From RGIG9115 sp045128915 (GTDB lineage Bacteria > Bacillota > Clostridia > UBA1381), in the NCBI GenBank assembly GCA_045128915.1, contig JBGVIT010000044.1, forward strand, positions 1 to 64,000: DNA of 64,000 nt. Reading direction: 5' to 3'. A model generated the notes under the pieces. The model was not told the DNA's origin, did no database searches, and saw only the letters and a program-made list of their open reading frames with translations. Positions 39,943 through 48,843 of the stretch are shown piece after piece. Both the position numbers and the translations under genes were made by a program. Position 1 is the first letter of the stretch, and every line of letters starts with the position of its first letter.

Positions 39943-40809
39943 ATTAACTAATTCTCTTTCTATCAGCCTTACCATAATCTCGGTGTTTAGATTAATAGCA
40001 TCTTCTGGATATATTTCCTTAATACGGTCATGATAGAATTTGTTTTTGAAGTGTCTGACGGCATCCTCCTGACTGCCGCCGGATTTAAGAATATCAGCTA
40101 TTTCTCCGGCAGTTTCTACTGCGCTTTTTTCAGCGTTTTCAAGATATATCTTTGTCTGTTCGTCATTAAGTGCGCCGCAATGGGGGACGAGAATTCTGTC
40201 TATTTTGAGAGCTTTAGCCTTAGCGATGGACTCAAGAGCCATTTTGTAGCCTACGAGATAAGATGGAATAACAGTATTGACTCCGTCAAAGACTCCTATT
40301 GTCTCACAACCAAGCAAAAGACAGTTTTCTTCCATGTAATAGCCAACCGAGCATTTTGTATGTCCGGGCAGGTTGATTACCCTGAACTGCATTTTGCCGG
40401 CGTTGATAATATCCCCTTCCTTTACGGAGATATCCACCTTTAAATTATCTGCCAAATCGTCGTACTCTGCAACTCCGCATTTTTCTGCAAACTTTTTATC
40501 CAAATCCCGCATGACGCTTTTTGCGGTGGGTTTTGCAAAAATCCCGACTGCATATTCTCCTGCAACCACCTTCGCGTCAGGGTATCTGTTAAGTATGTAC
40601 GCTGCGCCTAATGCGTGGTCGTAGTGTGAGTGAGTCAAAAATATATAGTCAAGCTTTCTTTCACCAAGCTCGCTTTTTATATTATCAGCAATGCTGTATC
40701 CGGTGAAACCGAAGCCTGAATCATACAAAACGGCTGTTTCGCCGTCGTCTATAAGAAAAGCGCTGTCGCCTTTTATATGTCTTACATCTGTTATTTTTAT
40801 GTCTTTCAT
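39937..40809 (-). CDS. Metallo-beta-lactamase-fold hydrolase
   Basis: This 290-aa cytosolic protein has the zinc-binding motif Thr-His-Ser-His-Tyr-Asp-His at about 60-66, a later Leu-Pro-Gly-His-Thr region, an Asp near Gly-Cys-Glu-Thr and a C-terminal Pro-His-Cys-Gly. These place it in the glyoxalase II-like branch of the MBL superfamily. The C-terminal ~80 residues are helical. The exact substrate is unknown; thioester hydrolases and general hydrolases share these motifs. It stands alone, convergent with the aromatic operon and divergent from the next gene. AAAGGAATGAG precedes the ATG. Confidence 0.85.
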   Translation of the reverse strand: MKDIKITDVRHIKGDSAFLIDDGETAVLYDSGFGFTGYSIADNIKSELGERKLDYIFLTHSHYDHALGAAYILNRYPDAKVVAGEYAVGIFAKPTAKSVMRDLDKKFAEKCGVAEYDDLADNLKVDISVKEGDIINAGKMQFRVINLPGHTKCSVGYYMEENCLLLGCETIGVFDGVNTVIPSYLVGYKMALESIAKAKALKIDRILVPHCGALNDEQTKIYLENAEKSAVETAGEIADILKSGGSQEDAVRHFKNKFYHDRIKEIYPEDAINLNTEIMVRLIERELVNN

Positions 40810-40883
40810 AATCTCATTCCTTTCTGCAACTTACAGTATAATGGTTATTAATATAATTGTCAATATAATTTTTCATATTTGGT

Positions 40884-40912
40884 TTGACAAAATAACAAAA
40901 ATAGGGTATAAT
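40884..40912 (+). promoter_or_regulatory. Perfect consensus promoter TTGACA-17-TATAAT
   Basis: TTGACA 40884-40889 and TATAAT 40907-40912. It drives the stalk-domain gene and perhaps the long housekeeping block that follows. Between it and the gene is a small GACTGC-tcag-GCGGTC hairpin. Confidence 0.92.
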
Positions 40913-40987
40913 ATAATAGTATAATTTTATCATGGGATACGTATGCGAAAAACTGACTGCTCAGGCGGTCATGAAAGGAAATTTACT

Positions 40988-41947
40988 ATGAAAAAAATCA
41001 TTACTGCACTGTCAGCTTTTATAATACTTTCTACCACATGTGTTCATGGGGCAGATACATGGAAGGACTTGTTCGTAACAAGGCTTATGAAACTTATGAC
41101 AAACAACCCTACATATTCAGATGTAGTTCTTACAGACCTTGACAAGAATGGCATTCCTGAAGCTTTTCTTCTTAAAAAAGGTATGAACGGCGGCATCAAA
41201 ACAGGAATAACCTTCAAAGACGGAGTTATAGTCAACATTGATGTTCCCCTTAATGTAACGGGTGCTTGTCTTGAAGATATAACCGTTTATGATGCATACG
41301 GCGAAAACGTGTATGTAGGAAAAGAAATCGGAAGATACACATCTGAAATTCTTTATTTCGAGCTTTGTCTTGAAAATAATAAGCTTACATGCGAAAGCGT
41401 TGAGAAGAATGATTACTCTGACTATTCAGCTCTTCCTTATAAAGATATTTACGGCAAAGATTTCTACGACGGCGACTACCCTGACCGTGATAAGCTTGAA
41501 AAGTTCATGAACGAGTATGATATGCCGACTCACATTAATGTTAAGCCTGCAACTGCAAAGGTTTCCGTAAATGGAAATCCCGTTGACTTAGCAGGTGTTA
41601 TGGTGTCGGAGAGTAACTACTACAAAATCCGTGATGTAGCAATGGTTTTGTCAACGGGTGTAAATCGTTTCAGCGTAAGCTGGGATTCAGATAAGGGAGC
41701 TATAAGCATAACAACCGGAAGAAAATATTCAGCTGTAGGCGGTGAGCTTTCAGGCAACGGTGACCTTTCGGGTGCAGAGGTTTCCTTTAGCGAGATAAGA
41801 CTTATAGTAAACGGTGCAGAAAGAAAGCTTGATGCATATAACATCAACGGCAACAACTACTTCAAAATCCGTGACCTTGCTGACCTTATAGGCTTTACAG
41901 TAGGTTGGGACAGCAAAACCGGTACGGTAACTATTGACAATAACTGA
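40988..41947 (+). CDS. Secreted protein with copper-amine-oxidase-like stalk domain
   Basis: This 319-aa protein has a signal peptide (about 1-20, ending His-Gly-Ala). A ~170-residue N-terminal domain contains Leu-Thr-Asp-Leu-Asp-Lys-Asn-Gly-Ile-Pro-Glu, an EF-like acidic loop. The C-terminal stalk domain (about 185-318) has two copies of a Tyr-(Tyr/Phe)-Lys-Ile-Arg-Asp-(Val/Leu)-Ala motif, each followed by a Val-x-Trp-Asp strand. Such domains are common in Clostridia surface proteins and appear to be wall- or glycan-associated; no amine oxidase activity is implied. The start is ATG 40988 with AAAGGAA; the longer ORF start 45 nt upstream lies in the leader. Confidence 0.8.
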   Translation: MKKIITALSAFIILSTTCVHGADTWKDLFVTRLMKLMTNNPTYSDVVLTDLDKNGIPEAFLLKKGMNGGIKTGITFKDGVIVNIDVPLNVTGACLEDITVYDAYGENVYVGKEIGRYTSEILYFELCLENNKLTCESVEKNDYSDYSALPYKDIYGKDFYDGDYPDRDKLEKFMNEYDMPTHINVKPATAKVSVNGNPVDLAGVMVSESNYYKIRDVAMVLSTGVNRFSVSWDSDKGAISITTGRKYSAVGGELSGNGDLSGAEVSFSEIRLIVNGAERKLDAYNINGNNYFKIRDLADLIGFTVGWDSKTGTVTIDNN

Positions 41948-41966
41948 TTTGAAAGGCGAATGACAT

Positions 41967-42620
41967 ATGTTTCGAAGTATAAGTTCTATTTTGCTCAATG
42001 TTCCCATAGTGCTTATTGCATTATCGGTTCATGAGTTTGCTCATGGTCTGGTATCGTCAAAGCTTGGCGATCCTACACCGAGAATGCAGGGAAGACTGAC
42101 GCTTAATCCTTTGGCACACCTTGATCCAATGGGTACTCTTCTTATGATTCTTACGGGGTTTGGCTGGGCAAAGCCTGTTCAGATAAATCCCATGTACTAT
42201 AAGGACAGAACAAAAGGCATGGCACTAACAGCGCTTGCAGGTCCTCTTTCCAATTTCATTCTTGCATTTGTTGGAATGTTGCTTGGTGTAGTAATAGCTC
42301 TTGGGGCAGCCTCGGCAGGTGCATCACAAAGCATCGTAGCAAATATTATGACGTTTACTTCGGTGTTTGCACGTCTTAATCTTGGATTTATGGTGTTTAA
42401 CCTCATTCCGTTCCCGCCGCTTGACGGATTTAAAATATTCGGAATGTTCATGCCGCGAAATGTTTATTATAAAATACTTCAGTATGAGCATTATATTATG
42501 TATGCTCTCATATTCCTTAGCTTGTTCGGTGTGTTTTCAGCCGTTATCGGAACGGGCGTAAGTATTTTCTACAACATAATATCAAGTGCAGTAATCAATA
42601 TAGTCGGACTATTTTTTTAA
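41967..42620 (+). CDS. Site-2 protease family (M50) membrane metalloprotease
   Basis: This 217-aa membrane protein has the zinc motif His-Glu-Phe-Ala-His at about 23-27 in the first membrane helix, Leu-Asn-Pro-Leu-Ala-His-Leu-Asp-Pro-Met-Gly after it, and Asn-Leu-Ile-Pro-Phe-Pro-Pro-Leu-Asp-Gly near residue 150 supplying the third ligand. This is the short YwhC-like group, lacking PDZ or CBS domains. It cleaves membrane-embedded substrates that remain unknown. It lies directly before scpA, a common Clostridia arrangement. The start has a GAAAGG ribosome binding site. Confidence 0.9.
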   Translation: MFRSISSILLNVPIVLIALSVHEFAHGLVSSKLGDPTPRMQGRLTLNPLAHLDPMGTLLMILTGFGWAKPVQINPMYYKDRTKGMALTALAGPLSNFILAFVGMLLGVVIALGAASAGASQSIVANIMTFTSVFARLNLGFMVFNLIPFPPLDGFKIFGMFMPRNVYYKILQYEHYIMYALIFLSLFGVFSAVIGTGVSIFYNIISSAVINIVGLFF

Positions 42621-42643
42621 CCTGAAAGGATACGAAAGAAATT

Positions 42644-43369
42644 ATGTCAACAGTATCGTACAGACTCGATAGCTTTGAAGGCCCTCTGGACCTTCTGCTG
42701 ACGCTTATCCAGAAAAATAAAGTCAGCATATACGATATACCTATTCTTGAAATCACAGACCAATATATGGAAGTAATAAACAGCGAGGAAAATACAGACC
42801 TTGATTATACGGGAGAATTTCTCGTAATGGCATCACAGCTGTTATATATAAAATCAAAAATGCTTCTTCCAAAGCCTGAGCTTGAGGAAGAGGAAGATCC
42901 CAGAGAGGACCTTGCAACAAGGCTTCTGCTTTATAAAAAATACAAAGAAGCATCATTGGAGCTTCGAAAAAATGAATTTGCTACCAAGAATATGATTTTC
43001 AGAGAAAGCGAAAAAATTGATTTTCCGCTTCCAGCATACTCAAGGCATCATGAGCTGGACGAGCTTATGGAGGCCTTTGAAATGATTATGTCACGGCGTG
43101 AAAGAAAAAGAACTCCCGACAAAGCAGCATTTACGGGAATTGTAGGAAGAGAAAAGGTTTCAGTTGACGATATGGTAGAAAAAATCTGCAACCGACTTCA
43201 TGGCAGACGCCATGTAACGTTTGTTTCTCTGTTTTCAGGTGATATATCAAAGCCTGAAATGGTTGCAACCTTCCTTGCAATTCTTGAAATGATAAGGCTT
43301 TCAAAAATTCACGCAGAAAACGATGAACAAACCAATGAACTCATATTAGTAAAAGGCAGCGCTGCCTGA
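42644..43369 (+). CDS. scpA: Segregation and condensation protein A
   Basis: This 241-aa kleisin subunit bridges SMC heads in the bacterial condensin complex that organises the chromosome. It begins with the family's Phe-Glu-Gly-Pro-Leu-Asp-Leu-Leu-Leu-x-Leu-Ile and has the central Leu-Val-Met-Ala-Ser-Gln-Leu-Leu-Tyr-Ile-Lys-Ser-Lys-Met-Leu-Leu-Pro helix. The C-terminal winged helix has Phe-Leu-Ala-Ile-Leu-Glu-Met. The length is normal. scpB follows after 13 nt and its ribosome binding site lies just after the scpA stop. Confidence 0.95.
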   Translation: MSTVSYRLDSFEGPLDLLLTLIQKNKVSIYDIPILEITDQYMEVINSEENTDLDYTGEFLVMASQLLYIKSKMLLPKPELEEEEDPREDLATRLLLYKKYKEASLELRKNEFATKNMIFRESEKIDFPLPAYSRHHELDELMEAFEMIMSRRERKRTPDKAAFTGIVGREKVSVDDMVEKICNRLHGRRHVTFVSLFSGDISKPEMVATFLAILEMIRLSKIHAENDEQTNELILVKGSAA

Positions 43370-43382
43370 TTTGGAGGAACAA

Positions 43383-44000
43383 ATGGATAACATAAAATAT
43401 GCAGTTGAAGGAATACTTTTTGCGGCAGGGGAGCCGGTAAAATCAGCTCAGCTTGCTATAGCTCTGGAAACTGATACAAAAACAATAGACGAGGCTGTAA
43501 GCCTTCTTAAAGACGAATATAACGATGCCCATAGAGGCTTTACAATAATAAATATAGATGACGGGTATCAGATTTGCTCAAGACCGGAATACTATTCATA
43601 TATTCAGGTAATACTTGGTGAGCAAAGACGTCAGGCGCTTTCCAACGCCGCTATGGAAACTCTTGCAATAATTGCGTATAAACAGCCCATAACAAAAAGC
43701 GGTATAGAGTATATAAGAGGAATTAATTCCGACGGTGCTGTAAACAGATTGGTAGAAAGAGGTCTTGTAGAGGAAAGAGGACGTCTCAATGCTCCGGGCA
43801 GACCTATACTTTTTGGAACTACCGTTGATTTTCTCAGGTGCTTCGGTCTTAATAATCTGTCAGAGCTTCCTTATGTTGATTTAACCAAAATTGCAGAAGG
43901 AATTGAGGACGTGGAAGAAGCTGACATGCTTCCCTTAGAGGAGCAGGATGAGCTGCTGCCTCTTGAAAAGCTTGCAATGGAAGCAGAAGCTCAGGAATAA
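43383..44000 (+). CDS. scpB: Segregation and condensation protein B
   Basis: This 205-aa condensin accessory protein is made of two winged-helix domains. It has Ala-Val-Glu-Gly-Ile-Leu-Phe-Ala-Ala-Gly-Glu-Pro-Val near the start, Leu-Ser-Asn-Ala-Ala-Met-Glu-Thr-Leu-Ala-Ile-Ile-Ala-Tyr-Lys-Gln-Pro-Ile-Thr near the middle, and Gly-Arg-Pro-Ile-Leu-Phe-Gly-Thr-Thr later. It dimerises on ScpA. I set the start at ATG 43383 (GGAGG six nt upstream); the TTG at 43371 lies before that ribosome binding site. An acidic tail ends the protein. Confidence 0.94.
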   Translation: MDNIKYAVEGILFAAGEPVKSAQLAIALETDTKTIDEAVSLLKDEYNDAHRGFTIINIDDGYQICSRPEYYSYIQVILGEQRRQALSNAAMETLAIIAYKQPITKSGIEYIRGINSDGAVNRLVERGLVEERGRLNAPGRPILFGTTVDFLRCFGLNNLSELPYVDLTKIAEGIEDVEEADMLPLEEQDELLPLEKLAMEAEAQE

Positions 44001-44033
44001 TCAGTACATAATTTTAGTGTTGCTCCGGAGAGG

Positions 44034-44576
44034 ATGGTGCAGATGCTTGCAATTATAATTGCGGCAATAGTTGCTTTTATATTACTGATTCCCATAAAAG
44101 CTGTTTTTGAAATTAATAATGGCAAAGATTTTTATATAAAAGTTCTTTTTATAAAAATACGACGTCCAAAGAAAAAGAAATCTAAAAAGAAAAAGGCTTC
44201 TGCAGCAGGCAAGAAGAAAAAAACAAAGCCTTTTGACATAATAAAAAGAATCTTTGCTGTCAAGGAAGATATTGAAAAATTTATAGATTTTGCGGCAGAA
44301 AAATGTACGGTGATTGAACAATTAAGCTTTAAGCTTGATTTTGGCTTGGGTGATGCCGCCCAAACGGGAATTGCAACCGGCGGACTCAATGCAGCTGTAT
44401 ATTCATTAGTTTCAGTAGTTCACCACAAAACAGTGCTTAAGGAATGGAAAATAGACATAAACCCTGATTTTCAAACGGAAAAATTTCATGCGGAGTTTTT
44501 GTGCATAGCAAGGACAAGGCTGTTGCATATTATTCGTATGGGAATAAAGGGATATAAGCTGTATAGAAAGGTATAA
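44034..44576 (+). CDS. DUF2953 family membrane-associated protein
   Basis: This 180-aa protein has one N-terminal membrane helix (about 4-22) and a very basic stretch of about 30 residues containing several Lys runs. The C-terminal domain has Phe-Gly-Leu-Gly-Asp-Ala-Ala-Gln-Thr-Gly and a Pro-Asp-Phe strand, the DUF2953 hallmarks. Its function is unknown. The usual neighbours are scpAB upstream and ytfJ downstream, pointing to sporulation. Two starts are possible, ATG 44034 and ATG 44043; GGAGAGG sits very close to the first and well spaced for the second, so the protein may be 177 aa. Confidence 0.8.
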   Translation: MVQMLAIIIAAIVAFILLIPIKAVFEINNGKDFYIKVLFIKIRRPKKKKSKKKKASAAGKKKKTKPFDIIKRIFAVKEDIEKFIDFAAEKCTVIEQLSFKLDFGLGDAAQTGIATGGLNAAVYSLVSVVHHKTVLKEWKIDINPDFQTEKFHAEFLCIARTRLLHIIRMGIKGYKLYRKV

Positions 44577-44581
44577 TAATC

Positions 44582-46552
44582 ATGAAAAGATTCTTTAATT
44601 TTTTCCTTTTGACAGTACTCCTTTTTATGTTCAACGGAGTATCAGCATTTTCAGCAAACGACTCAATATCTGTTACATGGTCAACCACACAGCCGTGGCA
44701 TGTTACGTGGACACCCATTGATGGTGTAACAAGCTATACGTTTTATACGTTCAAAAACGGAAAACCTATTTATAGTACGACCACGTATATATCTGAAAAT
44801 CAGTCATATAAGCAAAGCTTTACGAACAAGGTGAAATCAGACCAAGTTGTATATACAGAGGGTACGTATGTTATAGGTGTTTCAGGAGATAATGCGCCTG
44901 ATAAGATATATCTGAGTAATGAATTTTCTTTTTCGCCTGAAAATTCAGTAAAAGGCGAGCTTCAATGGGCTAAATTCCCTGAATACTCAGGCGGAGATAT
45001 GGTTTTTGGTCTTGCAGATGGAATAACTGATTATCGCATTTGTCTTTATAAAGACGGACGTCTGGTAGAAGAGGACGTTATATTCGCTGATATTTATTCC
45101 ATTGAAGATGGGGAATATTCATATGAAAATTCTACCTTATGGCTTATGGATAATGGAACAGGAGAATATTATTTCACCGTAAATACCATAACAAACGGCA
45201 GGAACAATAATGATACAATAACCAGCAACACATACTATTATACACGAACAGTCAGAACCGAAAAGCCAACAAATATAAAAGTTGAGGACGGAAAACTCAA
45301 GTGGGGTGGCAGTACCGGCATCTGCGATGTGGTCTATTACGTAACGTATGACAATAGAAACTATATACCGTTTTATACAGTTGCAAGCGGACGTAACCAA
45401 CAATCGCCTTTGGGTGAATATGTGTTCAAAGAATACTATGCATTCATAACTGCTAAAGCTCTTGGAAACAGCAGACTCTATCCCAAAAGCAAAGCCAAAA
45501 TGGTAGCCGCAATAATCTCAGAGCCTGAAATTTGGGGCGATGGCGGGGGCCATGCTAAATCAGCATATTATTATTTTGACGGTACAAGATTTTCAAATGT
45601 AAAAGGTATCGTAAAATATCATGGTGCAGAGGTAGAACATGCCCAGATATATCTTAACGGAAAGTTTATAGATTCAACAAATATAGACGGTGGGTTTAAC
45701 TTCACCTATGATAAGGGCAAATATACTTTTGTAGTACAATACGCAGGTATGTCAGAGGTATTTACAGTTGATTTTTCTCAGCCTGCCACAGACCTTGGTA
45801 CAATAAATCTCACATCAAAATCAAAAAGCGTACAGATAAGGTCGTCAGCAGTATCACAGATAAGCGGAATTTCAGGAGTTTTTGCAGAATCTCATAACAG
45901 CTATGCAGAAAAAGACGGTAACATCATTACTGCCGATGTAGCTATTGAGGATACGCGGGCAAGTGATGCTATGCAAAGTGTAATGGACAGCTATTGCGGC
46001 TACTACGGTCATTCTGCATTTGATATAAGTATTAACCTTATAAAGACCGGCGAAGAGAACACTACTTCAGAAGTAACCGAAACCAACGCCCTGCTTTCAG
46101 TTGCAATATCTTCCGAAAACCTCAATGCCGGAAGTGATTACGTTGTCTTGAGAGAACATGACGGCGGAGTTGATGCTCTTACAACTCTTCCAAATGCCGA
46201 TGGTGAATATATAGAGCTTTCAAATGACGAGCTTATAATATGGGCAAAGAAGTTTTCTACATATGCTGTGCTTGAAAAAAGTATTGTAAGTGGTGTAACT
46301 GCTTCAAATAACGGATACAGCATAGGGGTAGAACTCAATGATAATCTTATAGCATCCGGTGACAGTGCAATCATGATAGTTTGTCTTTACCAAGGCGAGA
46401 AAATGACAGGTCGTGAGATGCTCTCGGTTGACAGCACATTCAATTCAACAGTAAATGTTGAATGTGAAGAGGCTGATAACTATAAAATATTCATCTGGGC
46501 AGATACCCAAACTCTTGCACCCGAATGCAAAGAGATTAAAGGAACTATATAA
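44582..46552 (+). CDS. Secreted protein of unknown function with fibronectin-like and carboxypeptidase-regulatory-like domains
   Basis: This 656-aa protein has a signal peptide (about 1-24). The N-terminal part (about 30-320) looks like three fibronectin-III-type beta domains rich in Tyr and Thr. A carboxypeptidase-regulatory-like domain follows at about 335-410, with Gly-Ile-Val-Lys-Tyr-His-Gly, Ala-Gln-Ile-Tyr-Leu-Asn-Gly and Gly-Phe-Asn-Phe-Thr-Tyr. The remainder is another beta-rich region. I see no catalytic or anchoring motif. It sits between DUF2953 and ytfJ, two genes normally adjacent, so it is probably a lineage-specific insertion that uses the operon's transcription. A spore coat or surface role is a guess only. 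Confidence 0.65.
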   Translation: MKRFFNFFLLTVLLFMFNGVSAFSANDSISVTWSTTQPWHVTWTPIDGVTSYTFYTFKNGKPIYSTTTYISENQSYKQSFTNKVKSDQVVYTEGTYVIGVSGDNAPDKIYLSNEFSFSPENSVKGELQWAKFPEYSGGDMVFGLADGITDYRICLYKDGRLVEEDVIFADIYSIEDGEYSYENSTLWLMDNGTGEYYFTVNTITNGRNNNDTITSNTYYYTRTVRTEKPTNIKVEDGKLKWGGSTGICDVVYYVTYDNRNYIPFYTVASGRNQQSPLGEYVFKEYYAFITAKALGNSRLYPKSKAKMVAAIISEPEIWGDGGGHAKSAYYYFDGTRFSNVKGIVKYHGAEVEHAQIYLNGKFIDSTNIDGGFNFTYDKGKYTFVVQYAGMSEVFTVDFSQPATDLGTINLTSKSKSVQIRSSAVSQISGISGVFAESHNSYAEKDGNIITADVAIEDTRASDAMQSVMDSYCGYYGHSAFDISINLIKTGEENTTSEVTETNALLSVAISSENLNAGSDYVVLREHDGGVDALTTLPNADGEYIELSNDELIIWAKKFSTYAVLEKSIVSGVTASNNGYSIGVELNDNLIASGDSAIMIVCLYQGEKMTGREMLSVDSTFNSTVNVECEEADNYKIFIWADTQTLAPECKEIKGTI

Positions 46553-46570
46553 TATATCGGAGGTTTTAAT

Positions 46571-46990
46571 ATGAATCACGCAATACAAGGACTTATGGAC
46601 TCAGCTATGAACAACATAAAATCAATGGTTGATGTTGATACAGTAGTAGGGGATGCTGTTGATTGCGGCAGCGGCACAGTTGTAATCCCTATTTCAACCG
46701 TATCATTCGGATTTGGTGCAGGAGGAAGTGATTTTGCTCCAAAATCAGGCTCAGCTGTATCAGAAAAAATGTTTGGTGGTGGCTGCGGTGGCGGCGCATC
46801 AGTAAAGCCGGCAGGATTTCTTGTTGTGTCAAACGGAAATGTCCGTTATCTTCCTGTTGCTGGCGGCGCATCAGCTCTTGACAAGATTGTTGACCTTATG
46901 CCTGATATGCTTGACAAGCTCAACAAAACAGTAAACGATATTAAGTCAAAGAAAAAAGCTAAGGAAGAAAAAATCGAAATTATTGATTAA
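46571..46990 (+). CDS. ytfJ: Spore protein YtfJ/GerW family
   Basis: This 139-aa protein has the family pattern. Val-Asp-Thr-Val-Val-Gly-Asp-Ala-Val is followed by Thr-Val-Val-Ile-Pro-Ile-Ser-Thr-Val-Ser-Phe-Gly-Phe-Gly-Ala-Gly-Gly. A Gly/Cys-rich loop, Pro-Ala-Gly-Phe-Leu-Val-Val and a lysine-rich C terminus come next. In Bacillus, YtfJ (GerW in Streptomyces) is a forespore or spore protein linked to lysozyme resistance and germination. AATATATCGGAGG precedes the ATG. Its presence agrees with sleB-ypeB elsewhere in the window. Confidence 0.9.
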   Translation: MNHAIQGLMDSAMNNIKSMVDVDTVVGDAVDCGSGTVVIPISTVSFGFGAGGSDFAPKSGSAVSEKMFGGGCGGGASVKPAGFLVVSNGNVRYLPVAGGASALDKIVDLMPDMLDKLNKTVNDIKSKKKAKEEKIEIID

Positions 46991-47001
46991 GAGGTTGTTT
47001 T

Positions 47002-48843
47002 ATGCACTATACAGAGCGCGACAAAATACTCATGCAGGTACAAAAGCCCACACGCTATACAGGCGGTGAGCTTAATGCATGTATAAAAAACAAAGAGGAT
47101 ATAAAAATCCGTTTCGGTTTTTGTTTCCCTGATTTATATGAAATAGCTATGTCCCATCTGGGCATAAAAATTTTGTACCACACGCTGAATCAGCGTGAGG
47201 ATACATATTGCGAGCGTGTATTCGCACCCTGGACAGATATGGAATCCCATATGCGCCAAAGAAACATGAAGCTTTTTGCCCTTGAAAGCGGTGATGAGGT
47301 TACGGATTTTGATTTCCTCGGCTTCACACTTCAGTACGAGCTTTCATATTCAAATGTTGTAAATATGCTTGACCTTGCAGGCGTACCTTTATATTCAAAG
47401 GACAGAACAAAAGAGCATCCGTTTGTGTGCGCAGGCGGTCCGTGTGCCTATAACGCAGAACCCATAGCTGATTTTATTGACTTCTTCCTTCTGGGAGAAG
47501 GCGAAGAATCCATCAACGAAGTTATGGACGTATATAATAAATGGAAAGAATCAGGTGCGTCAAGAGAAGAATTTTTGCATGCGGTTGTTAAAATACCGGG
47601 AACATATGTTCCGTCGTTTTACGATGTGTCATATAACCCGGACGGAACTGTAAAAGCCATTGTTCCCAACACACCCGATGCTCCTGGAAAAATATCAAAG
47701 CGAATAATCAAGGATTTTTCAAATGCTGTAACAGCAGATAAATTCATAGTTCCCTTCGGCGAAATAGTTCACGACAGAGCTGTGCTTGAGGTATTCAGAG
47801 GCTGTATAAGAGGTTGCCGCTTCTGTCAGGCAGGATATGTTTACAGACCTGTAAGAGAAAGAGAGGTTGACAGACTCCTGAGCATTGCTGAAAGCTTGTT
47901 ATCCACAAGCGGCTATGACGAGATTTCCCTTTCATCACTTAGCACAAGTGACTACACAAATCTCCCTGACCTTACAAACAGACTTCTTGAAATCACAGAG
48001 CAGAAGAAAATAAATCTGTCCCTGCCATCTCTGAGAATAGACAATTTCTCAATGGAGCTTATGCAAAGGGTTCAAAAGGTAAGAAAATCAGGAATAACCT
48101 TTGCTCCGGAAGCCGGAACCCAAAGACTTCGTGACGTTATAAATAAGAACATAACCGAGGATGATATAACAGCATCAGTACGTATGCTGTTCAAAGGCGG
48201 CTATACCAATGTAAAGCTCTATTTTATGCTGGGACTTCCCACAGAAACCGATGAGGATGTGAGAGGTATTGCGGAGCTTGCAGAAAAAGTGCTGTCCGTC
48301 TATTTTGAAACTCCAAAGGAAGAAAGAGCAAAGAATATAAATATCACAGTCAGCACTTCAAACTTTGTTCCTAAGCCGTTTACTGCATTTCAATGGGAAC
48401 GTCAGATAAGCCGCAAGGAAATGATTGAAAAGCAGGATATTTTGAAATCTGCAATCAAGTCAAAGCGCATACGCTATAATTGGCACGACGATAAAACAAG
48501 CTATCTTGAAGGTGTGTTTGCCAGAGGCGACAGACGTCTTGCACCCGTAATCAAAAGAGCGGTTGAACTTGGCTGTAAGTTTGACGGCTGGGGTGAATAT
48601 TTCAGGTTTGATTTGTGGATGCAGGCTTTTGAAGACTGCGGAATTGATCCCGATTTCTACACCTCAAGACAGCGTGAATATTCAGAGGTACTTCCCTGGA
48701 GTCATATTGATGTGGGAGTAACTTCGGACTTTCTCCAAAAAGAAAGCGACAAAGCAAGAGCCGGTATAACAACAGCTAATTGTCGTGAAAAATGTGCCGG
48801 ATGCGGCGCCGCATCATTCAAGACAGGGGTTTGCTATGAGTAA
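47002..48843 (+). CDS. B12-binding-type radical SAM protein, TIGR03960 family
   Basis: This 613-aa iron-sulfur enzyme of unknown substrate has an N-terminal cobalamin-binding-like region (about 30-170) and a radical SAM core with Cys268-Ile-Arg-Gly-Cys272-Arg-Phe-Cys275. It then has Glu-Ile-Ser-Leu-Ser-Ser-Leu-Ser-Thr-Ser-Asp-Tyr and Phe-Ala-Pro-Glu-Ala-Gly-Thr. The C terminus has extra cysteines (Cys-Arg-Glu-Lys-Cys-Ala-Gly-Cys-Gly) that could bind a second cluster. The next gene, a TIGR03936 protein, overlaps by 8 nt; the two families are usually adjacent or fused, and a role in tRNA or ribosome modification has been suggested only by context. Confidence 0.92.
   Translation: MHYTERDKILMQVQKPTRYTGGELNACIKNKEDIKIRFGFCFPDLYEIAMSHLGIKILYHTLNQREDTYCERVFAPWTDMESHMRQRNMKLFALESGDEVTDFDFLGFTLQYELSYSNVVNMLDLAGVPLYSKDRTKEHPFVCAGGPCAYNAEPIADFIDFFLLGEGEESINEVMDVYNKWKESGASREEFLHAVVKIPGTYVPSFYDVSYNPDGTVKAIVPNTPDAPGKISKRIIKDFSNAVTADKFIVPFGEIVHDRAVLEVFRGCIRGCRFCQAGYVYRPVREREVDRLLSIAESLLSTSGYDEISLSSLSTSDYTNLPDLTNRLLEITEQKKINLSLPSLRIDNFSMELMQRVQKVRKSGITFAPEAGTQRLRDVINKNITEDDITASVRMLFKGGYTNVKLYFMLGLPTETDEDVRGIAELAEKVLSVYFETPKEERAKNINITVSTSNFVPKPFTAFQWERQISRKEMIEKQDILKSAIKSKRIRYNWHDDKTSYLEGVFARGDRRLAPVIKRAVELGCKFDGWGEYFRFDLWMQAFEDCGIDPDFYTSRQREYSEVLPWSHIDVGVTSDFLQKESDKARAGITTANCREKCAGCGAASFKTGVCYE

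Noticed and set aside
40988..41947. Copper amine oxidase enzyme
   Set aside because: Only the N-terminal-type stalk domain is present; there is no catalytic domain or topaquinone Tyr motif.
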